DNA of 64,000 nucleotides from Beverwykella pulmonaria. Lineage: Eukaryota > Ascomycota > Dothideomycetes > Pleosporales > Melanommataceae. Positions 21,776 through 30,988 of this stretch are shown here, piece after piece. Position numbers and translations under genes: made by a program. The notes under the pieces are model-generated. The model was given only the letters and a program-made list of their open reading frames with translations, was not told where the DNA came from and did not search any database. Numbering within the stretch: the stretch's first letter is position 1; every line of letters begins with the position of its first letter. The DNA is taken from assembly GCA_001599595.1 (NCBI GenBank), contig BCHH01000020.1:172060-236059 (forward strand). The letters run 5' to 3'.

Positions 21776-23370
21776 ATGTCACCAACGAACATCCTTGAGA
21801 CGAACGGCACCATGCCTTCTTCGGACGGCAAGTTATTGGCGGCCAACATTGTCAACGATGACACAACTATTCCGGCAGCTTCGCTTTTGCGTGTGCTCGA
21901 CGGTGTTGTACTTGCTACCAACGCACCTGATGAATATGTCCAACCATTAGCCCAGTGGTTGCGACACTACGGAGTCACTAAAGGCAACGATTCACCCCTG
22001 GGAATCATGGCGACCAATACCAAAACCGCCCTTGATCTCGCTCTCCCCTTTGCTGAATGGAATGCGGCAATTACTTCTAGTTCCGAAAACCGCGTTGAAG
22101 GTGTCCAGCAACTCGCCCAAGTTACTTTGGCTGTTGCATTACTGCGAGAAAAGGCTCGGCGCGGACTGGATGTTGACACGGCGAACCTCGATACAATCTG
22201 GGGTCTGATCCATGAAGCTATTGTCAGTGCGCAAGGAACTAAGCTTCAGTTCCTTGTTTCCCGCAGTGCGCAAGGGTTTTTGGCTGTCCCGCTATGCAGC
22301 TTGCTTAAAGATGGCCGCATTGAGGAACTATGGCGGTTACATACTTGGCTACCCGATGGGCAGCGGGGTGCGTCCGAAGAAATTTGCATTCATGCCCACC
22401 AATCATTCGGACAGTGTTGGTAAGAATCTCTCGATACAAATACTAAGACCGGTCTTAGTATTGGTACGAATATCTCTACAATAATCGCTTGCTAACTGTT
22501 TCGTAGTAAGCAACCCTTCTATTTCCTACACGAAAATGACATATTCCACATGTGCGATGTATCACTTTAAATGAGTATCAGTTCCTTTATCTAGAGAAAA
22601 CCTGCTAATTGTACCCACACATTAAGGGACGTTACTTGGACGTGGCACAGACTGCACCTTCAAAGTCGACAGCCCCGATGATCCCTCTTTGGCCACCCAT
22701 GCAGCATATGAATGTTGCTATTGCGCCGAGGATGGCAAGGAGAGTGGGTCAGGATATCTCCAAATGAGCTCATCCATCAGGAACACTGGAAGACTCGTAA
22801 GAGTTACTCCAGGCAGCCACGAACCGCATTGGCGTGACATGACTTACAGCGTCCCGGCGGGCGCGTATCACCGATCAATTGTGTCAGGTAGCAGACTTCA
22901 TGCAACACTTTTCGTCTTCGATGCGCACCGCGGCTATGACGACAATGCTGCCGTCCTCGGCCCAAAGGATGGTAGTGAGTGGGCACAACCACGTGATGCG
23001 GATGGTATCACGCCCGAAGCGCTCGCGCAGATGGTTGGCGCGACGAGGAAGTGGGAGCAAGAGCATGGGGTCAAGCCTGAAGGAGATGTGGAACATGATA
23101 CTGTGATGGGCTACTATAGGTTTTTTAGGGGGTTGGGACTGCTGAAAGCTGGGAGAAAAGAGGATGCATTGGAGTATTTCAATCCAAAGGGGTGCACGCC
23201 TGCGCAGGCTTTTGCAAAGGAGCCTTCGGAGGTGCACAGGGATTATATTAGAAAGCTTATTGAGATTGAGACTGGTCTGGATAGGGAGAACGGAACAGGG
23301 TGAAAATCGCTGGATTATGCGATGAAGCTTGATGGTGAGGATACTGAAGCACTTATCAAGGACTTAGCGT
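21776..23370 (+). pseudogene. Broken second copy of the cupin-like receptor-linked gene
   Basis: Collinear with the gene at 18014-19414 along its whole length and clearly alike throughout. The first part (21776-22420) is open and ends in HAHQSFGQCW. It is then cut by about 208 bp of unrelated DNA (22421-22628) with stops in the reading frame. The second part resumes at 22629 in the matching frame with the LLGRGT-like segment, keeps the second cupin-like motif VPAGAYHRS and runs to a TGA at 23301-23303, where the intact copy has a Gln codon. The last 22 codons persist beyond that stop to 23370. Splicing from the GTAAGA at 22420 does not restore the frame with any AG I could find. A truncated 215-residue N-terminal product is possible. 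Confidence 0.85.
22421..22628. repeat. 208-bp insertion with a 24-bp perfect palindrome
   Basis: Present only in the second gene copy. At 22439-22462 it holds a perfect palindrome whose half-site is AATACTAAGACC. It begins with TAAGAATC directly after the TGG codon, so the junction reads as a splice donor (G/GTAAGA). A branch-like TGCTAAC and TTTCGTAG lie near 22490-22506. It may be a MITE-like insertion or a failed intron gain. No terminal repeats or target duplication are evident. Confidence 0.6.
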
Positions 23371-24467
23371 AGCATATTTTTCGCATAGCATGCGACAGTA
23401 GCGAAATGGACCTGTTCACAAGAGTTGACGCACTGGATATCCGGGAGAAGATAGCATTTCTTTGGAGATAGACTAGATTCTTATGATTACCTCGAGATAT
23501 TACAGATCATCAAGTGTTATCCCTCTCATGCAAGTCTCTGCCTCATGAAAAAGTCGATATTCGGTCCAGCCAAATTTCTCTTTTTTGAGCTTCAGGGCCA
23601 CAAGAACGAAAACAATATCAGCTTTGCCTTCTTCAGGGTGTAGTTTGAGTGCTCCCACGATTAGTGGGGACTAAAAGACTCCACGAGTGCACTTATTAAT
23701 ATGAACTCTACAGCACACCGGGCGCACTCTTTGTAGGTTTCATCATGTCGGCGGGTGGGTCACATGATGTTTGCTCATATGACTCACTTCCATGTTTGTT
23801 ATGACTACCTTGGCAGGCTCCTGCCGTGCCTGGTAAGACTCTAGATATTTCTTCGGTAGCTCCTCCGTAGAATCAATACAACAATCATCTTCCTCTCTAT
23901 CTACTTTGTCACATCACGATACATCAACGAGACTGATCATGGCATTGCATTGAGTCACTGCAAGAGGTAGGACATTGCCTTCGCGCGCTTTTTCTTATTT
24001 ATTTTCCAAGTCGATGCAATTATATTCCTAATTATGTGAGCACTGATTTTGATAAATGAAGAGAAAGTCACTCACCAACCACAAGCCCAGCCGCTCTGGT
24101 TGAACATGAGGATTTTTCTTCCGGGACTCTTGAACGGCACTCATCACCAGGCGTCATGGCGACCCATTGTCGTCATCCCATGTGTTGCCGTCAGTCTAGC
24201 GGTGCAACATGAAAATGAAGTCATCTTTGTCTGCTGCTTCTAAGCCCTTGATGGATTGTTTTATCAGGTCAGCATTAGAAATAGGAAGTTTTCCATGGTT
24301 CGCGAAATCAGAATACTTAACGTAACGAAAGCTACCGAACATGCGGCGTTCTTCGGTGTCATCCGCAAGGAATTTGGCACATGTTGACACGTGTCGCACG
24401 TGTTCTACCATATGATCTATTCTAACTAGCTCCCATTCATAGGTATATATAATCATCGTGCGAGTAG
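23371..24467. other. intergenic, plus one unplaced open frame
   Basis: The first 100 bp match the 3' flank of the intact cupin-like gene. A minus-strand frame at 24196-24456 (86 residues, Met at 24456) follows directly after the stop of the TPR-like gene. It could be a leftover exon of a longer form of that protein, but no splice pair was found to join them. Confidence 0.4.
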
Positions 24468-25153
24468 TCAGCGGTCCATGCCGATAATCTCCCAGGACTT
24501 AGCCATTGCAACATACTTTGACTGAGGGTCTCTTTTTAGAAGACGTTGCTGAAGGTTTTGAGCTCGAGAGATGCGTTCGCGAAATTGAGTGAATGCACCG
24601 GCAAGCAACGCGGTATCGTGTAGCTGGTTTGGCTGTGTTGGTTGCGAAAGATTAAATATCGACATGCCCTCGCTGCCGATCGCACGACATATCTCGGCAT
24701 CTGCTTCAACGCTGGGAGAGGTCTCGCGAGCTAGATGCCCTTGCTTTCGGAATGCTTCTCGTGCCTCAAGGAAGCGGTTGTTGTGTCTTGCCATTACACC
24801 GAGTTCGCCTACCAAAAGTCAACTCAACATCCTAAATATCTCCTATTCATCTTTAATCTTGCCTAATTACCGAGGATAGAAGCCTTGAATGAAGAAGTAG
24901 CATCTGGAATCGCATCCAACGACTTTTGGAGCATCGTTTTCGGCCTGTTGTACTGGCCTAGTCGTCGCCAAATGCCTGCTACATCGTAGAAGAGTTCTTG
25001 TCTGCGTGCTTCGGCTTCTGGGAAGTTGGGTTCATCACAGATGGCAAGGGCTTCTTGGAGTAAACCGAGTTTCTCTTGCAATAACGCTCGCTTATGGTAG
25101 TGGTTGGCTTTGAGTATGAGTTTTTGGTATTCTTGTGCAGAATTGGGCGCCAT
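24468..25153 (-). CDS. Small TPR-like helical-repeat protein
   Basis: Two exons (25153-24871, 24808-24468) with a 62-bp intron give 207 residues. The sequence is all-helical, with TPR-type pairs such as RQELFYDVAGIWRRLGQYNR (about residues 51-70) and the next unit beginning ELGVMARHNNRFLEAREAF. There is no signal peptide or membrane segment. Proteins with this kind of tail often stand beside or inside mould STAND receptors, so the position next to the receptor module may matter, but it is on the opposite strand and no direct link is shown. A start upstream of 25153 is not supported. Confidence 0.65.
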
Positions 25154-26479
25154 GATGAGGACGGGTATGAAACTGATGGAATGAGTAGCAACTCAACGGT
25201 ACACTTTACAATGACTGCGGGGATGCACTGTGAAAAACAAGAAGTGAGCTGCCGAAGGCGAGGCTGAGCTGGAAGACCTGATTTGGCCGGTCTGCCGTCT
25301 TGTCTTTCAGCCTCATCTTTCAGCTGCCACATCCAAGACGAATACAGTTCACATCGAGGCTTCATAAACGGAGATTTTGCAATCAAATATTCAAACTGAT
25401 CCGTCATATAATACACGGCTGCAAAAGAGAAGCTTTTCTTTCTCACAGTCGATGTCGGAAGCTGTGCTAACGATACGCGGGGGTTCCAAGATCAAAGTCA
25501 ACCTTTCGATCAAAGTCTTGCACAAAGTCGGTCTGAAGAGCTGCATTCAATCAAGCCGATACAAATCTGCATGTGGTTCTTTCGCTTCTGGCCTCTTCCG
25601 ATTTCGCTCTCCGATTTTCCTTGACGCCATAGCAAAAATGTATTAAAAATGAGTGCAAGAGCAGCAACTGTGATGGTCGATAACACGAGAGCTGAACATA
25701 AAATATCTTGCAATTATGGGTTCTTTAGGTAAAGAGTTAAAAGTAGCGCATTTGACATGGGTATGGATGGACTGATACTTTTGCGATCATAGTGATGTAT
25801 TGTCGTCCTCCAGTGCAAAGTGTGGGACCCTATTCGGAATCAATCCTGGCCTATGGTACCGGTAGCGTAGAAATATCACAACACCGAAGTGCACACAACG
25901 CCATCTCGCCCTGTCACTTTCATCAAACCAGCAACGATCAAATAACGGAGCGCTCAACAAGAACTATCCTGCAATTGGAAGACATCTCATAGCCCAGTTA
26001 GTGGGGACGAGCTCTGATATTCTGAGGCCCGGTAGAGCGTAAGGCGAAATCAATAGCTACACTAGCATGGCAAAAGCAAACACCAGCTTCACTTCCAGAG
26101 CATCCTCGAAAATTCCCAAAATACCGTTCAGTATCCTTCTACCTAATGGTGCGTTCGCAGATCATTCACTGTGTGTTCTGTCCCGCACCGGAGATTTCTG
26201 ATCCTTGTGGCTGATCTTCGAAACATCCGGCCAGGTTAACCCAAGACTAAAAGCAAGCCAACCTCCTACCTCAATCTCTTCGAACGGCTGTGGGATTGAT
26301 GCAATGAGGATAAGTATGTAAGTTTGGACATTGACCATGGGTCTGATTTGTGTTCTTCTGTTTGTCGTTGTTCATTTCTGCTCTGCTGAGCTTCCATTCA
26401 TTCTTTGCAACTTCCTCGGTCATTCATTCATTTCTTCAATTTGTCTTTCTATCAACAGTACGTCAAATCCACATCCAAC
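25154..26479. other. intergenic, no supported gene
   Basis: A minus-strand frame at 25510-25713 encodes one hydrophobic helix followed by basic residues but has no family resemblance. Pyrimidine-rich DNA at about 26340-26470 is likely the leader of the GDSL-like gene. Confidence 0.5.
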
Positions 26480-27430
26480 ATGTCTCTCGCAATCAAAAAA
26501 GTGTTATATGCCACTCTCTTCCCGTCCATCCTGGCCCTCCCATCCATCCACCACTCTCGATCTACCCAACCCTTCACCAACATAGTAGCTTTCGGCGACG
26601 AATTCAGCGACAACGGCAACGGCTCCTATGCACACGGCCTAACCGGATCCCCCGCCACCGTCTACGGCTACGGGACCTGGACCAATGGTCCCGTCGCCGT
26701 CTCCTATCTCTCCACGCTCCTCTCTGCACCCCTATCCGACTACGCCTTTGGCGGCTGCTGTGGCGGAGCCTCAGGCGGCGCCTCCTTTGACAACTCGTAC
26801 ACGCAAGCAGGCGCAGGCGCTCCGTCCTTGATTGATCAGATAGCGAATTACAGTTCCACGGGAAACAAGGGGATCAAGAAGTCACTGGGGTTCATCTGGG
26901 TTGGGCAGAACGATTTGAGTTTCCATACAGATGCGTTTTGGGAAGGAGACCCAAAGAATGCAGACTTTGCGAAGACGGCTGCAGAAAAGTTGAGTGCTGC
27001 TGTTAAGACGCTGGTTGATGCCGGCGCGCCTTATGTGCTCGTTGCGAACATCTATCCGAAGCATCGCGCTCCCGTCACTGCTAAATACCTCTGTGGCACC
27101 TCGACCGACTGTGTTAAAACATGGGGAAGAGTTATTCAGAATGCAAATACTGCGATCGAGAACTCGCTTAAGCAGTTTGGGAAGAAGGCCATCTACTACG
27201 ATTCATTTGGGTTCATCTCTGGGTTACTTGACAAGGCAGTTGGAAACGGATTTACGGCACCGCTTACGGATTTCTGCGATGGTATGGGGGATCGGACATG
27301 GGATGATTGTATGGTGAAGGGGAATGCAGGGAAGTACTTCTGGATGAACTTTGTGCAGCCGACAGCTAGAGTGCACGAGTTGATTGCAGGGGACATGAAA
27401 GCGACTGTGTATAGGCATTTGGGGCTGTAG
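26480..27430 (+). CDS. Secreted SGNH/GDSL-like protein lacking the catalytic triad
   Basis: A 316-residue single-exon protein with a signal peptide (about 1-20). An upstream in-frame start at 26405 exists, but the Met at 26480 places the leader correctly. The fold markers of GDSL esterases are present: block I VAFGDEFSDNGNG (38-48), a Gly-rich stretch YAFGGCCGGASGG, block III VGQNDL, and a block V equivalent FWMNFVQPTARVH near the C-terminus. The catalytic positions are changed: the Ser of GDSL is Glu41, and the Asp and His of the usual D-x-x-H-P-T are Asn290 and Gln293. Either this is a pseudoenzyme, perhaps carbohydrate-binding, or a subfamily with other active residues (Ser43 and His299 are nearby). 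The fold assignment is firm; the activity is open. Confidence 0.85.
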   Translation: MSLAIKKVLYATLFPSILALPSIHHSRSTQPFTNIVAFGDEFSDNGNGSYAHGLTGSPATVYGYGTWTNGPVAVSYLSTLLSAPLSDYAFGGCCGGASGGASFDNSYTQAGAGAPSLIDQIANYSSTGNKGIKKSLGFIWVGQNDLSFHTDAFWEGDPKNADFAKTAAEKLSAAVKTLVDAGAPYVLVANIYPKHRAPVTAKYLCGTSTDCVKTWGRVIQNANTAIENSLKQFGKKAIYYDSFGFISGLLDKAVGNGFTAPLTDFCDGMGDRTWDDCMVKGNAGKYFWMNFVQPTARVHELIAGDMKATVYRHLGL

Positions 27431-27804
27431 AAGAGTGGAAAACGAAGAATCTTCAAACTCAGAATATCATGAGGACCAGACTTGCTGCCAGAAGAAAAGA
27501 AGCACAGTAGTTTATGTACAGGATGCCATAGGATTTTTGGAGATGAGAAGCCATTTTTGACAATCGATTAATAACTTCTGTCCCTTCAACTGTGATACAA
27601 CATTTCACTTCGACAGCTCATCGCCCGGTGCCATAATGAAGAAGCGCATTGTTAACAGGCTACCCATAGTCAAAGAAACAGTTCCTAACCCGAGTGCAAT
27701 CGTCACAAATCCACATTATCACATCCCCACTCTTCATAATCATCTACAAATAGTCAGACAGCTCCAACATCTCCCCATCATCTGCAACTCATACCTTTTT
27801 TAGA
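27431..27804. other. 3' region shared by two convergent genes
   Basis: 374 bp between convergent stops. Nothing gene-like is seen. Confidence 0.5.
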
Positions 27805-28041
27805 TCAATAAGGACAGTCCGTCTCTCCTCCAGCATCAATACAGCAAGCATCGAACTCCTCCAGCTTGGCGAGGATAGTTTTATCGGTGCAGTCGTCCCC
27901 ATACGCGAAAGTGCCTTGCACATCGGCGCAGCAGGCGCGGGTATCAGGGATGCTGGATTGCTCGTCGACGATGCATTTGCAGGCGAACGTTGTGGAGAGG
28001 AGAGTAGTGGCGGCTACAAGTAGATATTGGGAAAGATGCAT
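27805..28041 (-). CDS. Small secreted cysteine-rich protein
   Basis: A 78-residue protein. The frame is open to 28125, but the Met at 28041 gives a clean signal peptide (MHLSQYLLVAATTLLSTTFA). The mature part of about 58 residues has eight cysteines in the order C-x-C ... CC ... C ... CC ... C (positions 21, 23, 37, 38, 51, 67, 68, 76) and is acidic. The two CC pairs recall the spacing in fungal effector-like and hydrophobin-like peptides, but the length and spacing do not fit a hydrophobin. No function is assigned. TATA-like TTATATAG lies near 28127-28134 on the coding side, a plausible promoter distance. Confidence 0.65.
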   Translation of the reverse strand: MHLSQYLLVAATTLLSTTFACKCIVDEQSSIPDTRACCADVQGTFAYGDDCTDKTILAKLEEFDACCIDAGGETDCPY

Positions 28042-28528
28042 GGTTGCTGAATTGAAGTGATTAAGGAGACGTGGTAGTAGGGATAGGTTGAGGTAGTTGA
28101 AGTGGCCGTAGGGTGCATGCTTCACCTTATATAGCTTTTGTGCCTCGACGCGACCTGAGGATGAGTGAACGACCTTAATTCAAATAAAGATTTGAGATCC
28201 TAAACCTGCAGTCCATCCCATGGCGAGATGTCAGATGAGATCAATATGCCTAGACACATACCATACTATGTTGACTGGGGGCCTAAACACTTTAATCTAC
28301 CGCGATCTATATCAAATGTATACGAACACCGAGTAACTTAAGGTACGTTACACGACCTGAAGTTCTAAATTACTTCAACGCGTCAGCATTGCTTGCATAG
28401 ATACTCCGGGATGCAAAACTGTACATTACAATCCTGACTGGATACTTCTTTCTTTTGTCTATGTACGGTCAATAAGCAGGCTACAAGGACGGACCATCCT
28501 TTTGTCAACCTTCGATCTTGTCTCATGC
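28042..28528. other. intergenic, no supported gene
   Basis: Promoter side of the small secreted protein and 3' side of CCT1. No open frame of interest. Confidence 0.5.
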
Positions 28529-30450
28529 TTAATGCCCGTGTCCATCATCCCCTCCATCGCCCCTCTCCTCTGGATCTAACTTGATCAACGTATCAATCCT
28601 CATAATCGCCACACACGCTTCCACCGCAGACTTCAACTGTTTCACCTTACTCATACTCGGCTCCAGAACCCCCGCTTTCAAGCTGTCATGCACTTTTCCA
28701 TTTACCAAGTCCAGGCCGTAATTCTTGTAGTTTTTAGACCGCGCGAGGGCTTTTGCGTTCTCGGGCGTGGTGGGGTCTGAAGGGGTGCGTTGGGAGAGCG
28801 CGTGCCGGGAACGGAGTTGCGCGACGAGTTCGGTACTGTCTTTTGCGGCGTTCACGGCAAGGGTTTTGGGGATCGCGAGGAGAGAGGCAGCGAATGCTGC
28901 TATGGCGAGTTGTTCGCGGGAGCCCTGGGGTTTGATCAGCGAGTAACTACAATATATTGCTTGGGGTATGGTAGTTTTGGGAGAGGGTAAAGCTTGACGT
29001 TCGATGTCGGCAGAGTATATGGAGATGATTTACGCAACGAATGAATCATACACATGACTCAGACGTAATGAAAGCGAAACTTACCACTGATGTTGCCCAT
29101 TCCTCGAGGTAAATGTGAAGGGCGGTCTCCACTGCGCCTCCTCCAGGAACGATACGTCCAGACTCAAGGGTTCGTTTGACGGCAGAAAGTGAGTCATGCA
29201 CCGACCTCTCCATCTCGTCCAGAGCGAAGTCATTCGGACCACGCAGGATGATTGACGCAGACGAGAACGCCTTGGTGCCCTTTACCAAGATGCACTCATC
29301 GTCTGAAATCCGCTCCTGCGACACCTCCTCCGCTGAGCCCAAGAACGAAGGCTCGAACTTCTCGTCACCGTTGAGATCTGACAGAGTGCCGACCAGGGTC
29401 GCCCCCGTAGCCTTTGCTATCCTTCGCAGGTCTTCCTTTTTGCATCTTCGTACGGCCATGGCGCCCTTTTCGATAAATTGCTTTAGGCACAGATCGTCGA
29501 TGCCCTTGGTCGTGAAAATAACATTAGCGCCCGCCTTGAGGATCATGTCCACCCGCTCGGTCACGATTCCAGCTTCCCGCTCCCGGATCTTCTCCAGCTG
29601 AGCCGGGTCATCGATGGTGATGTGCACGCCCAGCTTCATCCGCTCTTTTTGCAGGTTGATGTCTAAGCATGCAATCTTGGCGTCTACAATACGCGTCTTC
29701 ATGGCCTGCGACGCAACGGTGCAGTTCAGCGCATACCCCTTGACTAATATCGACTCGAGGGCGCCTTTTCCGTGTGCCTTGAGAATGTTGACCGCTTTGA
29801 CGGGGTACTTCACTTCGTGCTTGTTGTTGGTCGTCTTGACAGACTGCATGGCATCCACAACCATGTTGGCGAAGAACTCCGAGTCGGATCCGATCAGCTT
29901 GCTCGACATGGACGTCTTCGCAATGTTGATCAGGCTGTCACGTCCTAGCGTCTCGACCTTGGAGCTGATGTTCTCGTTCATGTACCTGACAGCCTCCCTC
30001 AACGCTAGCCTGTAGCCTGTGATGATAGTCGTGGGATGGATCTTGTTCCTCATGAGCTCGTTTGCGCGCTTCAACAGCTCCGCGGCTATTATGACAACAG
30101 ACGTGGTCCCGTCGCCCACCTCCCTGTCCTGCTGGTGGGCCAGCTCAACGAGTATCTTGCCCGCGGGGTGCTCGATGTCGAGCAGGCTCAGGATGGTGGC
30201 GCCGTCGTTGGTCACGGTCACGTCGCCGATGTCGTCGACCATCATTTTGTCGAGGCCAGAGGGGCCGAAGGACGACTTGACGATATTCGCAATTGCCTGC
30301 GTCGCCAGCACGTTCTGGTCGCGGATGTCCTGGCCGCTGATTTTCTGTCCGCCGAGGACTGGTAAACATTAGCTAGATTCGAACTTTGAGGGCTCTTGGA
30401 AACGTACACAGCGTCCCCGAGTTGCGTGCCTGTTCGAATATTCCAGCCAT
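28529..30450 (-). CDS. CCT1: T-complex protein 1 subunit alpha (CCT1)
   Basis: Three exons: 30450-30408, 30358-29085, 28924-28529. They are in frame and give 570 residues, close to the 555-560 usual for CCT alpha. It is one of eight subunits of the cytosolic TRiC/CCT chaperonin, which folds actin, tubulin and WD-repeat proteins with ATP. Diagnostic stretches are [14 protein letters not shown] at the start, [20 protein letters not shown], the ATPase motif REVGDGTTS, and [18 protein letters not shown] with [12 protein letters not shown] near the C-terminus, the alpha-type signature. The first intron (49 bp, donor GTACGT) joins Leu-Phe in the expected GTLFLGG. The last intron (160 bp) splits [10 protein letters not shown]. 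The C-terminal tail is Gly/Asp/His-rich. It is divergent from prolyl-tRNA synthetase. Confidence 0.96.
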
Positions 30451-30988
30451 GGCGTATTGTTGAAGCTGTACTGGGCTGTTTATGGCGGGGATTCTGCTGT
30501 TTTCGCTGCCTTCAACACGGTCCAGAAATTGTTACGCGCAAGGACCAGGTCGGCACTAGCAGTTTCTCCGCGCCGGCGCTAAAAGAACCCCTGCCGTCGC
30601 TCGAGGCCCCGCGATCCATATTAGGGTTGCGACTCAGACACAAGACTCTAAAACTCTCTGACTCTTTGCTCACCACAGACGTGAATCATACAGGTAAGCC
30701 GACAATTTTCTCACCGGTGCTTGTATCTGCGACCCAGCAATTGACTTACGCAATTCTAGGTAAATATAAAGCTCTCCTGTGTGCCCCACTACCCCACCAT
30801 CCCTAAGAACACGACCACACAATCAGCGCGCAACCTCCTGTCCTCCTCCCAACGACCGAACGACGCAATTCTTTCGACGGGAAGAAGTGCTCCAATCTGA
30901 ATGTACATTTCAACATCATACCAAATTCATTCTAATCATTGCCCTTGCGCGACATTTAGACGTTGTAACCACAATCGATAACATCAAT
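30451..30988. promoter_or_regulatory. Shared upstream region of CCT1 and prolyl-tRNA synthetase
   Basis: 538 bp lie between the two start codons, which face away from each other. No other gene fits, so both promoters must lie here. CCCTAAT/ATTAGGGT-like and CT-rich stretches occur, but no element was verified. Confidence 0.7.

Noticed and set aside
29176..30372. Long plus-strand open frames across CCT1
   Set aside because: Shadows of the GC-rich third positions of CCT1 on the other strand; no domain content.
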